Assembly: GCF_031143425.1 (NCBI RefSeq)
Contig: NC_090447.1
Span: forward strand, 133,629,106-133,693,105
Direction of reading: 5' to 3'
Length of the DNA: 64,000 nucleotides
Source of the DNA: Pleurodeles waltl
Taxonomy: Eukaryota; Chordata; Amphibia; Caudata; Salamandridae
Below, one piece after another: positions 32,729 through 44,189 of the stretch. Under the pieces are notes generated by a model. It had not been told where the DNA came from and searched no databases. It saw nothing but the letters and a program-made list of their open reading frames with translations. A program made the position numbers and the translations under genes. Numbering within the stretch: the first letter of the stretch is position 1; each line of letters opens with the position of its first letter.

Positions 32729-34113
32729 ATAGTGTGGAACCCGTGGAGCATTCAATAATATCACGCTTAAGTAATGATTTAAGCTCTTTTTCAGAAGCTT
32801 CTCACCTATGTCACTGAGCACTAGGACAGACATCCTTATTATTTTGCAGTTTTACTTTCATGATCTTTATTATCTCTAAACCATGAAACAATGAATGGAA
32901 TTGACGTATTATTTCAAAATTAGCATTCCTGCTGCAATTCACAAAAATAAGTCCCATGTCAGCAGCTGTGTTGAAGTTGAACAAGCAGGCACTTGCAGCT
33001 GTACCTTGAAGTACATGGATTAGTGCTTGTACCTTTGTTTTCTTATGTTTCACTGTCACTACAAATGCACCTTTACTCTTCATGGGTGTTGATGCACTGC
33101 ACATATCGAACTTGGTCTTTAATGACGTAATCCACTGCAGCGGAGACAATTCATTATACTTCTCTACAGGCATTATTTTCATTGATGTATCGCCGTTGAT
33201 AATAAAAGGTATTTGTTGGAAATGGCCTCTTTGCAGGGTCACCCCAAACTTTCTGCCTTCCCCCTCTTCTTTTTCTGACCACATTTTTGCTGGCTTTAGT
33301 ACTCTGGACACTTTACCACTGCTCACCAGTGCTAACGTGCTTGTATTTTCTCCCTACAAATATGGTAACATTGGCTCATACCCAATTGGCATATTTAATT
33401 TACTTGTAAGTCCCTAGTAAAGCGCACTACATGTGCCTAGGGCCTGTAAATTAAATGCTACTGGTGGGCCTGCAGCACTGATTGTGCCACCTACATAAGT
33501 AGCCCCTTAACCATGTCTCAGGCCTGCCATTGCAAGGCCTGTTTGTGCATGTTCACTGCCACTTCGACTTGGCATTTGAAAGTACCTACCAAGTCGTAAA
33601 CACCCCTTTTTCTACATATAAATCACCCTTAAGGTAGGCCCTAGGTAACCCATAAATGAGGGTGCTATGTAGGTAAAAAGCAGGACATGTACATGTGTGT
33701 TTTATATGTCCTGGTAGTGGAAAACTCCTAAATTCATTTTCCACTACTGTGACGCCCGCTGCTTTCATAGGCTGCCCTCATATACTTTTTGAGTGGTAGA
33801 TTCTGATCAGAAAGGGGTAGCCAGGTCATATTTAGTATGGCCAGAATGGTAATAGAAAACCCTACTTATTGGTGAGGTTGGATTTTATATTACTATTTTA
33901 TAAATGCCACTTTTAGAAAGTGAGCATTTCTCTGCACTTAAAAACCATCTGTGGCTTACAGCCTGTCTCTAATCAACCTCTGGACTGGGTTGGTTGACAG
34001 CTTTCTTGTGCATTTCACCCAGACAACCACAAACACAGGACACTCAGTCACACCTGCAGTCATCTGCCTACTGAATGGGTCTTCCTGGGCTGGAAGAGTG
34101 GAGGGCCTGACAC

Positions 34114-34152
34114 CAGTGGCGGCCGGTAGTTTTGAGAGGGGGGCGGGCGGGG

Positions 34153-34192
<40 letters not shown>

Positions 34193-34919
34193 GACTCATT
34201 CTTTCACACACAGACACGCACACACGCACGCATTCTCATCCATTAGCAACACTCATTCCATTCAAACATGCACGCACGCACCAAACATTCATTTTACAAG
34301 ATCACACACATTCATTCTTTCACACGCGCACGCACGTACATCCATTAACACTCATTCCATTCAAACATGCACGCGTGCACCAAACATTCAATGTAAAACA
34401 TAACACACATACATACACACACACTTACCTTTAGCCTCCAGGTCCCAGGAGGGTTGGGACTGCTGCCTTCCCTCATTGGCTGACCTGAGGTCAGCCAATG
34501 AGGGAAGGCAGCAGTCCCAGCCTCGTCACAGAGTGGGATGGGGTCAGTGAGACTGCTGACCCCACCCCACTCTGTGACGAAGTGTCACTGATTGACACCC
34601 GCCCTGGGCACTTCAGGGCTTAAACTGAAGCGCCCAGGGAGAGTGTCAATTGGTGACGCTTTCCTCGTCACTCAGGGGAGGGCCTGGAGGCACCTTTGCT
34701 GGGCCGAGGAGATCACACCCATAAGAGCTGTGATCTCCTCAGTCCAGAAAAGTTCAGCTCAGGCAGCCAGGAGCCTGCGCAAATCGCGCATGTCTGCTCC
34801 TGGCTGCCTGAGCTGAACATGGAGATTGTCTGTCAGGCTGACCTTTGTTCAGCCTGACAGACACTCTTCATGGGGTGGGAGGGTGTGGCCCCTCCGCCCT
34901 AAAGGACAGGCTGCCACTG
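34114..34919. mobile_element. Foldback element with CAGTGGCGGCC ends, inside LTR-A
   Basis: The left end CAGTGGCGGCCGGT and the right end (inward) CAGTGGCAGCCTGTCC resemble hAT termini. (CA)n fills 34150-34430. After it comes a chain of palindromes, the largest being 34456-34518 (arms GGGACTGCTGCCTTCCCTCA... about 30 bp each) and arms of GTTCAGCTCAGGCAGCCAGG near 34750-34820. An 8-bp TSD could not be shown. Confidence 0.65.
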
Positions 34920-35305
34920 CCATTTCAAAGGCTAGTGAGCTGCCTTCACACAATGGATTGCCAAACTCCCTCTGGGACCCTGCCAGACAGACCTGTACTG
35001 AAAGGGGAACCTGTGCATTTCAAAACCACTCTTTGAAGTCTCCCCCCACTTCAAAGACATTTGTGGGTATATAAACTGGGTCTATGACCCCACCAAATAA
35101 GACACTTCTGGACCTGAAGTTGCAACCTGTCAAGAGGAACTGCCTGGCCGCCCAAAGGACTCATTTGGGCTGCTTTGCTGAGAAGGACTGCTGCCCTGCT
35201 GTGACTGCTGCCCTGCTGACCCCTGACTTTGCTGAGAAGTGCTCTCCAAGTGCTTGGATTGAGCTTGCCTCCTGTTTTCTGAAGTCTCAGGGCCAAAGAG
35301 ACTTC

Positions 35306-35934
35306 GGGGGTCATTCTGACCCTGGCGGTAAAAACCGCCAGGGCCAACGACCGCGGGAGCACCGCCAACAGGCTGGCGGTGCTCCCATGGGCATTCTGAC
35401 CGCGGCGGTACAGCCGCGGTCAGAAACGGAAAACCGGCGGTGTAACGCCGGTTTCCCGCTGCCCTGGGGAATCCTCCATGGCGGCGCAGCTTGCTGCGCC
35501 ACCATGGGGATTCCGAGCCCCATACCGCCATCCTGTTCCTGGCGGTTTTGGCCGCCAGGAACAGTATGGCGGTATGGGGTGTCGTGGGGCCCCTGGGGGC
35601 CCCTGCAGTGCCCATGCCAATGGCATGGGCACTGCAGGGGCCCCCGTAACAGGGCCCCACAAAGATTTTCAGTGTCTGCCATGCAGACACTGAAAATCGC
35701 GACGGGTGCAACTGCACCCGTCGCACCCCTTCCACTCCGCCGGCTCCATTCGGAGCCGGCATCCTCATGGAAGGGGGTTTCCCGCTGGGCTGGCGGGTGG
35801 CCTTCTGGCGGTCGCCCGCCAGCCCAGCGGGAAACTCGGAATAACCGCTGCGGTCTTTTGACCGCGCAGCGGTATTCTGCCGGCGGGACTTTGGCGGGCG
35901 GCCTCCGCCGCCCGCCAAAGTCAGAATGAGGGCC
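35306..35934. mobile_element. Chained-palindrome Harbinger MITE, copy b (629 bp)
   Basis: Same family as 32222-32728. Ends GGGGGTCATTCTGACCCTGG and (inward) GGCCCTCATTCTGACTTTGG. TSD TTC at 35303-35305 and 35935-35937. It has the same hairpin order as copy a plus extra ones, including CCCTGCAGTGCCCATGCCAA with its mirror and TTTTCAGTGTCTGCC with its mirror. Non-coding. Confidence 0.9.
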
Positions 35935-37446
35935 TTCATCTCTTGAGGAAACTCCTTGTGTGCTGAAAATCTATGCACATTCTGCCTGAAACTACACACA
36001 GCCTGCTTTGAGACTGAGAAATCGCTGCACAGCCGAACCGGAACAACACAGCCCGGCTTCCTGAGTGGAAAATTGGCACAGCGCCTGCCTTGCGACTGGA
36101 AATTCAATGCACCGCTCTACCGCATAGATGCACAGCTGAACCGGAATGACGCAGCAGATTCCCCGAGGGGAAAATCAACGCTGCACCTGCCGTGAAACAA
36201 AATATTTGATGCATCACCCTACCGGATCGATGCAATGCCTTTGACTTCTTGCAGTGCGCCCAAGGTTTCCCTGCATCGTTCCTGGGCATGAAAAAAGATC
36301 CTCGCTTTGTGGTGAGGAGCCAAGACTGGGTGGCAAAAAATGACAGAAGCCCCTTGCAGCTTGAAAAGAAACGATGCATCGTCTGTGCAGCGTCGGAAAA
36401 TCCAACACACACCATATTGTTCCACGCCTCTCCTCCTCTTTGGTCCCCTTGCATGTTATTTGTGACACAAACCAGGTACTATGTGGAATCAAGAGACAAC
36501 TGTTGACTTCTAAGATTTAAGACTCTTTTTAAACTTGCAAAAGTGATATTTCAACTTGTGCTTATTGAATCTTTATGACTATATTTTAACCAGATAAATA
36601 TCATATATTTTTCTAAACCTGTGTGGTGTATTTTTGTGGTGTTTTCTCTGTGTTACTGTATAATTTATTGCACAATTCTAAGTTAAGCCTGACTGCTCAG
36701 TGTCAAGCTACCAGAGGATGGGCACAGCATAATTTGGATTGTGTGTGACTTACCATGACTAGGATTGTTGTCCCTATTTGGACAAGGGTGAATACCTCTG
36801 CCAACTAGAGACCCCATTTCTAACAGTATTATACATCCATTTATTTCAAATGTAATCTTTGTACAGTGTTTGTATGATTTTGTTGATTTGAAATGTTGAC
36901 TTTTCTTTGACTGACTTTTTTCTTCATATGCGACCAGTCTGACATGTGCACGTTTTTTGAAGGTAAACATCAACATGGCACAATCACTTTCTTCACTTTC
37001 ATTTATTATTGTGGTAGAAGAATTATTTGACAATAATTTAGATGCTGATCAACTTTGTTTAGTATTTATTTGCCTCACCTGATGTCACTTCTTAGCCTCT
37101 GGCCTCTTGGGCATATGTTGAATGTTGCTTCTGGAACATTCTAGTAGCAATTTTGTCTTTGTGCCATGATGCACTTACATTTTCCTTCACTTATCATTGC
37201 AACATGGTTCCCTTTACCACAACCTTTGCATATCTGTCCAATGGCAGGACACATTTCTTCATTTCTAAATGAAAATCCACAGCTGAAACAGAGCTTCTTC
37301 TTATGTGTAGACATCACTTTGTGTCCTTCAGTCTTTTGTTTCGAATTACTTTTCACACTCATGACTGACATGTTCTGGGCACTTCCGGCCTCCATGTCAC
37401 CAACTTGTCTCTCAGCATGTTCCTGAGCTCTGGCAGCCATCAACAC

Positions 37447-38625
37447 TCACTCCAGACAAAGAGTTTCTCTCAGCATTTATATTCTGAATATAACAGACAA
37501 GAATTCATCAATAACTCTAAGTCACATGGCTTCTTCCTCATTAAATTCATTGAACTTACAGTGATAGCTGAGTTTGTCAAATCTTTCCACAATATCATTG
37601 ATTATTTTACCAATCTTTGACATTTTCAACTGAAAATGTATCACTCATAATCAATGTTTGATTCTGGATTGGATTTGAGATTCAACATATTCGTAATCTG
37701 ACAATATGTAGCTTCTTCATCTTCTTTATCACTTCTTTTATACCATCACCAGCAAGATTTTTGAGATGTTTGATCTACTTTCTTTTATCAGTCCCTTCAA
37801 GTGCATGAACAAAATCTTCAAATGTCTCTATCCATGAAGTTCATCTATCACTAATATATTTCTTTTTGGTGGTATCGAAAGGTGGTGGTGAATTCAGAAA
37901 GGTGGCAGCATTATAACTGTTCATACAGGTGGCTGACATGGAGGGTGGAGCTCTGTCAGATACTGTTGAGTGTCCCTGGGAATCTGCATCATCACAGAGA
38001 CATGACAATCGTTCAGCCTCCAGGTCATCCAGAACAGTCTTTGAAGTTTGACCTTCTTCTTGGTCTCCATCGAAGCCCCATCACTCATGGAGACCTCTGG
38101 AGTTGTTCTGAGCCACAACCTGGCAGCTTAGATGGTGTGCCCTATCAGTTATTGGACAGCTCAGTCAGCATAACCCCGGTTTTTCTTCTTGGGTCTCCCC
38201 ACCTGGTGGCGAGGTAATAATACTCCACTTATCAAGACTCAGGTAAGGTAATCCAGTGCTATTATTCATAATGATATATAGCAAATTATTATTGCCCTTA
38301 ACTGCACTTTTGTAAGCCTGGTTAAATCTGCATTTATGCTCCGTACAATGTATAACTTAAGTTTGCCGGGCAGTGCAATATCTTTTTGTATGATCTTGGT
38401 CATAGCTTCTTGACCAATGATCCATAGACTTCTTAGTGAAGCTTTCTTTACATTCACACTCTTCACACCAGCTGGAGTTGCAATTTGACTCTACAAATCC
38501 CAACTCGACTCGTCACTTCGATGAAGGCACCCATGGCGTGCACAAACAGTTTGCTTGGACCACGGCAAACTCTCCAGGAGAACACTTTCTCCTTCTGGTT
38601 ACTTATCTTCTATGTCGTTGCCAGT
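37447..38625 (-). other. Gypsy-like gag region, decayed
   Basis: Lies between the LTR edge (38627) and the zinc-knuckle segment, the expected place for gag. No frame is open for long. Minus-strand DNA just after the LTR reads ACTGGCAACGACATAGAAG, a position where a tRNA primer site would be; the tRNA is not identified. Confidence 0.4.
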
Positions 38626-38830
38626 TGTAGCATCTTCCACCGGTCTTCGCATGCACCAATGACTAGGCCACACATGGAGCTGTAAATTGCATGCCTTTAT
38701 TCCTCTGCTTGTACCTGTGAACTTCAACATTCTAAACCAAGCTTTCATTACCTTCCGTTCTAGTGATTACATCACATTGATGTGGAGTCTGCTGGGAGCC
38801 AGAAAGATTCCATTCTAAATCATGCAAGAC
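38626..38830 (-). repeat. LTR end of the Gypsy-like element
   Basis: On the minus strand the segment carries GAGGAATAAAGGCATGC (polyadenylation signal) and ends ...GATGCTACA before the presumed primer site. A relative lies at 19569-19785. The other LTR boundary is blurred by the adjoining minisatellite. Confidence 0.5.
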
Positions 38831-39569
38831 ACCACAGTGAGAATGAGGTGAAAGCACACAAAAAACAAAGGAAGACCTATTTTCCAAGCAGTAAAACTGA
38901 GGGAAAAGCAAGAAGAATGCACACAAAAAAGGGGTGAAAAAGCAAGGAGAAAGTAGTGAAAATTAGGGAAAAGCATATAGAAGGCACTCAAAATCCAAGG
39001 GAAACAAACAAGGAAAAAAAGAAGCGGGCACACAAAACATGGGGCAATAGGCAAGGAAAAGCAGTGAAAACCAGGGAAAAGCAAGAGAGAGAACAGTAAG
39101 AAAGAGTGAAAAAGCCAGGTGAAATTAGTGAAAACAATGGAAAAGCAAGGAGAACGCATTTCAAAGATAGGGGACTTAGAAAGGAGAAAGCCGTAAGAAA
39201 AGGGGAAACTCAAGGAGAAGACACACAAAAAATGTCAGAAAAACCAAGGATAAAGCAGTGAAAATGCAGGAAAAAAAAGAGATGACACACAAAAACACGG
39301 AAAAAACAAGCCAAAGCAGTGAAACCAAGAGAAAAGCAAGGAGAAGGCTCTCGAAAAATGAGGCAAAAGTAAGAAGAAAACAGTGAAAAAGAGGGAAAAG
39401 GCACCAGAAATCACACAAAATACGATGAAAAACCATGGAGAATGCAGTGAAAATGGGGGAAAAGTAAGGAGCAGACACATAAAAAAACAGGGGGACAGGC
39501 AAGGAGAAAGCAGTAAAAACAGGGGAAAAACAGAGAGAGGGCACACAAAACATAGGTAAAAAAGTAAAG
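38831..39569. repeat. GGGAAAAGCAAGGAGAA minisatellite (continues at 42435-42505)
   Basis: Degenerate head-to-tail units such as GGGAAAAGCAAGGAGAAGGC then ACACAAAAAATG and AAAGCAGTGAAAA. The pyrimidine-rich strand is open in long Phe/Leu/Ser-rich frames without biological meaning. LTR-B has split the array, which resumes at 42435. Confidence 0.8.
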
Positions 39570-42434
39570 TGTAGGAGGCTAGCCTGGTTTGTAGTGGGTA
39601 CCAAAGGTACTTACACCTTATACCAGGTCCATTTATCCCTCATTAGCGAAAGAAGCCAGGCTCTCTAGGGGTAGTCTGGATGAGCATCCAAGATCTAACT
39701 AGGAGACCTGCAAAACTTATGCAATTCCACTGTAGTCACACAGTACTCACACACATGAAAGGTAATACTCAGTGTTACAAAAATAAAGGTGGTTTATTTT
39801 GGTGACACAAATGCCAAAAATACCATAGAGACTATACTCCCTTAGGAGGTAAGTAATACACAAATTATATACACTAGTATGCAGAAATAGCTGTAAAAAC
39901 AGAAAACAGTGCAAATAGTGAAAATCACAATAGTTAGAAATGGGTCTGGGGGAACACAAACCATATACTAAGAAAGTGGAATGCGAAAGTCGGTTTCCCA
40001 CCTAGGCAAGTGTAGTGTGTAGAGGGGCGCTGGGAGTGATATTAAACACTAAAGGTAAGTAATAGAACCCACCCCAGAGCTCAGGAAAGCAGGTGTAAAT
40101 CACAGTAACCTCCATAGAACACACAAGAACACGAGAAAGAAGATTATGCAAGAACCATAAGAAACTCCAAGACACCAATGATGAATTCCTAGACCTGAAG
40201 ACCTGTGGAAGAAGGGGACCCAGTCCAAGAAGCACTGAAGAGTCCAGGGAGAACAGGAGCCCCTGCTAACCCGGATGAAGGTGCAAAAGAAGAACCACCA
40301 CGGAAGAAGATCAGTCAGTACTGCACCCAAGAAGACAGATGCAGGTTCCTGGTTGGTGCAGAAGATGTCACATGCCGGATGGATGAATGCAGTCTGGTTT
40401 GCATTGCTGGATTCCACGAATGCCTTGGAACATGCAAAGCATGCAGCTAGCGGAAAATGGAGCTACCTGGGACCAGGAGGGACCTGGTGGCCTCTACCCA
40501 GGAGGGGGAGCAGAGGGGGGGGGGGTCTCAGCAACTCAGAGAGCCCTCAATGACCAAAAGACCAGGCAATGAACACAGGAGTCCCAGAGCATGGGTACAA
40601 AGAAAGGTGCAAGAGAAGGCCCATGCAGCACTACACACTACACCAGCGAACTACTCAGGAAGCTGTGCATTGCAGGATAGAGTGCTGAGGGCCAGAGCTG
40701 CATGGTGCATGAAGCACTTTTTGGAAGGATGCCAACATTCCTTGGCTACTGTAAAAGACGCAGTGCACGGGGGTACTGTCTTGCATGGGAAGGCAAGCTC
40801 TTACCTCCACCAAAGTTGGAAAGTTGGACATCTGGACTATCGGAACCATTTTAGTCCACCACCTGTGTTGCTGGATCCACTCACTTCTTCAGGAGAGGGG
40901 ACCAAACCACCGGTCATCACTGCAGAGGGGTGCCTGCTGAAGCAGTAAAGTGACTCCTTTACTTCAAGGGAGATTCCTTCTTTCTTCTGGTGCAGGCTAA
41001 AGACAGGCAGTCCTTGGAGGATGCACAACCTAGAAACAGTTGCAGTTGCTGGCCAGAGCTGAAGATACAATGTTGCAGAAGTCATCTTTGCTTCTTTGTT
41101 GCAGTTTGTAGAGTTCCTGGAGGGACCAGATGCAATTTCTTCGGTAAGAAGATAAAGTGAAGGATGCAGAGGAATCCTGCTGGAGTCTTGCAATCCGAAT
41201 CTGAAAAACCACCCAAGAGAGAGCCCCTAAATAGCCCTGAAAAGGGAATTGGTCAGCTACACAGGTAAGCACCTATCAGGGGAGGGCTCTGAAGTCACCT
41301 GCCTTCATTGGCCACTCGGATGCTCTGAGCACCACCCCTGAGGTGGTGATGGGCAGGGGAGTGGTTACTCTGCTTTCCTTTGTCCAGTTTCATGCCAGAG
41401 CAGGACCTGGGGGTCCCTGAACCAGTGTAGACTAGATTATGCAAGGAGGGAACCATAAGTGCCCTTCAAAGCATTTCCAGAGGCCCTGGGAGGCTACCCC
41501 TCCCATGCCCATAACACCTATTTCCAAAGGGAGAGGGTGTAACACCCCTCTCTCAAAGGAAATGCTTTGTTCTGCCTTCCTGGGATCAATCTACTTGAGC
41601 AACAGGAGGGCAGAAACCTGTCTGTGAGGTGGCAGCAGCTGGGGCTGCCTTGCAAACCTCAGAAGGCTGCAGTGGCAGTACTGCAGGTGCTCTAAGGAGC
41701 CCCCAGAGTGCATGGAATCATAAAACCAATAATTGCAAAAGCCTTGGGGTATGCTTCCAACATGTTTGATACCAAACATGGCCATATTCGGAGTTACCAT
41801 TGTGAAGCTGTACATAGGTAGTGACCTATGTCCAGTGCGCACGTAAAATGGTGTCCCCGCTTTCACAAAGTCCAGGAAAATGGTCCTGGATGTTGTGGGG
41901 GCGCCTCTGCTAGTGCAGGGGTGCCCTCACCAACTGGTACTGTGCACCCAGCCTTCAGGGTAGGAAGGCCTGACATATGGGTGACTCACAAGTGACCTTG
42001 GGCCATATGTACTAAAGCATTTCCCCATTGACACAGAATGGGTAAAAACCTTTGATACATCTGGCCCCTGGTGCAGTGTAAATGGCAGTGAAAGGGTGCA
42101 TGCACCATTTCACACAGGCTGCAATGGCAGTCCTGTAGAAGCCTTTGCATGGGCTCCCTATGGCTGGCAAAAGAAATGATGCAGCCCATAGAGATCCCCT
42201 GGAACCACAATGCCCTGGGGACATAGGTAACATATATTTGCGACTTCTAAGGGGTGACCAGTATGCCAATTTTGAATGAAATACTGGGTTACCAGTATGC
42301 AGTGACAACATTTAGAGAAGAGAGAGTATAAGCACTGGGGTCCTGGTTGGCAGGATCCCAGTGACACAGTCGAACACACTGACATCTGGCAGAAATTTGG
42401 GGTAACATGCCAAAAAAAAGGGTACGTTCCTACG
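39570..42434 (+). mobile_element. LTR-B solo LTR (2.9 kb)
   Basis: Starts TGTAGGAGGCTAGCCTGG and ends GGGTACGTTCCTACG (expected terminal CA mutated to CG). Flanking pentamers are TAAAG (39565-39569) and TAAGG (42435-42439). An AATAAA lies near 39781. No retroviral gene lies between the ends. A 68-bp MITE interrupts it at 42000. Both flanks are the same minisatellite, which supports the boundaries. Confidence 0.75.
42000..42067. mobile_element. 68-bp MITE inside LTR-B
   Basis: Ends GGGCCATATGTACTAAAG and CTTTGATACATCTGGCCC are inverted copies. Neighbouring trinucleotides are CTT and CTG. The terminal GGGCCAGATGTA-like sequence links it to the element at 47602-48318. Confidence 0.6.
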
Positions 42435-42505
42435 TAAGGTGAAAGAAGTGAAAATGAGGAAAAAGAAATGAGAAGACAGGAGCAAAAGCAATGCAGCAGC
42501 ATGTA

Positions 42506-43267
42506 GAGAGATGAGACTTTTTTTTTTTTACATTCTCACTGGGATTCACAGATCTTCCATGAGTTTCACTGCAAAAATGTTAAACAAATGCTTTTTGGCA
42601 CCAGCAGTGTCCCTGGGGAATCCCACCACGAGAACTAGGTGTTAGGGTATTACTACCCTGTCCCTTCTCTTTTTCCTCACTTTTGTTTTGGGACTCAGCT
42701 TAAGCAAAGTCTCAAAATTGCTGCCATCTCTTCCTGGTTAAAGTGTTGGCAGCCAATCAGATCTAAGCATGATCTCTGTTTGATCTGCGGTGATCCACGT
42801 CCCTACATATCTCTATATGTTTTTCCTTTAATACTGCCTAATCTACTGAACAGATTTATATCAAATTACAAAAAGCATGCTTTCTGGACCAAGATCTAGC
42901 TTTCTGCCAAATGTGGCATCCAGTGGTTCAGGCTATAGTCAAATCTAATAATCCCTATAGGAAAAAGAGTTTTACAACCCCCCTTTTCCTTGATCCCCAC
43001 TTGAAAAATTATCCCAAACCTTTCAAGACAGCAGCTGAAATGAGTGGCAAGCTAGTTTTGACATTTTCGTGAGGATTCATCAAACACCACCAAAGTTATT
43101 AGCAAAACAAACATGCTTTTTGGGGCATATTTTAATATAAATAATAGAAAGGGGAGTACATGCGGCCAGCTCCCCAAGGCCAGTTTGGGACCCTAGGACC
43201 TCCTTAAGGCCTGACATTATCAATTAAAAGGATGGGACAACACCGCTTCCTTCTGTAGGCCTTTTAG
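42506..43267. other. No recognisable gene or repeat
   Basis: AT-rich unique-looking DNA. No conserved motif, long frame or inverted repeat was found. Confidence 0.5.
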
Positions 43268-43625
43268 GTCCCTGGGGTCTGCCACCTCCCTGTGGCTTGG
43301 CCTAGTAATAAGAGGGGGGATTGTGTGGACCCCCCTCCTGAAATAGAAATTGCCCAGGGAACACCACCACCCGGGGCACAGTAATTGTCAAGGGGGGCTG
43401 TGCGCCCCCTCCCTGGCCGTATGCCGCTCCTTGGACCATCACCTCCCTGGGGCATGGCCTAGTTTTAAGTGTGGGGTTCTGAGTGGCCCCCCTCCCAGGC
43501 TGTATTTTGCACCAGGGACCACCACCTCCATGGGGCTAGCCTTTTCATAAGGAAAGGAGGGGAATCACATAGCCCCCCCTTTAAAGACATTAATGGCCCT
43601 GGGGACTGCCATCACACAGGGCCAG
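43268..43625. repeat. Degenerate tandem repeat of about 85 bp
   Basis: Four to five units, each containing CAGGGACCACCACCTCCCTG-like, GGGGCATGGCCTAGT-like and GGCCCCCCTCC-like blocks. Considerable divergence indicates age. Confidence 0.7.
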
Positions 43626-44189
43626 ATTCCCATGTCCCCAGTTGCCCACCCTAGGGACATATTGGTTTGCTGTTGCTTGGTGGCAGCTATCACAGCTCCT
43701 GCCAAGCAAGAGCATACTGTAAGTCTGTTGACAGGGAGCAGCAGCAGGAAAACTGCTTCTGCTCTCTGAGAGCAGACTATTTGGAAAACAGATGAAACAA
43801 CTGCTCCCATGTGCAGGGAGCAGCATTTTATGCTTCTCCCTATGCGCATGAGCAGTGAGACTGCTGGAGAATTGAGGATCCTCCGCCATCAACCTAAATC
43901 TCTTCTATAAATATTGTGATGAGCAGAATCTTTCCTGTGCTATGGTGGTGAGAGCAGAGTTCACCATTTATTACTTTATGTACTACCAGTAGTTAAATGT
44001 GCAAAATTACCTCAAAGCTTTGTTCATTTGACACTGCCCGCTATAAGTTAGTGGTCTGCATCAGGCTTCCTGCCTTTTTCCAGCTTGATGAACAGCTTAC
44101 CAAAAAGCCCGCCAAGTGTTTCTGACGAAGAATAACATGAGCACATCTCCACCAAACTGAGAAGCATTTACTTCATATAATTGAGGAAG
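43626..44189. other. No recognisable gene
   Basis: Nothing supported on either strand between the 85-bp repeat and the LINE. Confidence 0.5.

Larger units (their letters stand above)
33214..36825 (+). mobile_element. LTR-A solo LTR, copy 1, with two nested inserts
   Basis: Begins TGTTGGAAATGGCCTC and ends CCCCATTTCTAACA (TG...CA, with an imperfect 12-bp terminal inverted repeat). Flanked by GTATT at 33209-33213 and 36826-36830. No internal retroviral genes occur between the ends, so I read it as a solo LTR. Without the inserts at 34114-34919 and 35306-35934 it is about 2.2 kb, very long for an LTR. A large non-autonomous LTR element is the alternative. Related copies lie at 28496, 52939 and 55619. 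Confidence 0.8.
32811..37446 (-). pseudogene. Gypsy-like gag zinc knuckle and protease, split by LTR-A
   Basis: 37446-37141 encodes a Cys/His region, CFSCGF...CPAIGQICKGCGKGNH, of the kind found at the end of Gypsy Gag. Downstream at 37033 to 36831, and after the LTR-A insert from 33208 to 32811, lies a retropepsin-like domain. The expected D-T/S-G catalytic loop reads INGDTSMKIM, lacking a normal Gly. TAADMGL stands near the end, where Gypsy proteases carry a TA..LG motif. The interruption falls in the loop just before the active site; removing 33214-36825 plus one GTATT restores the frame. Confidence 0.75.
26048..38830 (-). mobile_element. Ty3/Gypsy-like LTR retrotransposon, split by nested insertions
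   Basis: Minus-strand segments appear in retrotransposon order from right to left: LTR end and primer-site region (about 38625), gag with zinc-knuckle cysteines, protease, RT start, RT/RNase H, integrase. Between them lie the inserts at 33214-36825, 32222-32728, about 30518-31962, 28496-29928 and 26333-27618. Excising 33214-36825 and 32222-32728 with one TSD copy rejoins the reading frame across the junction. The left LTR is not seen. The RT part with the YxDD box was not found and is presumably deleted. Confidence 0.75.

Noticed and set aside
32245..32751. Open frames of 100-170 codons across the chained-palindrome MITEs (also 35130-36107)
   Set aside because: They arise from GC-rich palindromes that lack stops on both strands; no conserved motif, and the two copies do not preserve a common product.
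33214..36825. Reading LTR-A as a full retrovirus
   Set aside because: No gag, pol, primer site or polypurine tract lies between its TG and CA ends; the inserts inside are DNA transposons.
38815..39604. Phe/Leu/Ser-rich minus-strand frames resembling membrane proteins
   Set aside because: They are translations of the pyrimidine strand of the GGGAAAAGC minisatellite; hydrophobicity follows from base composition.
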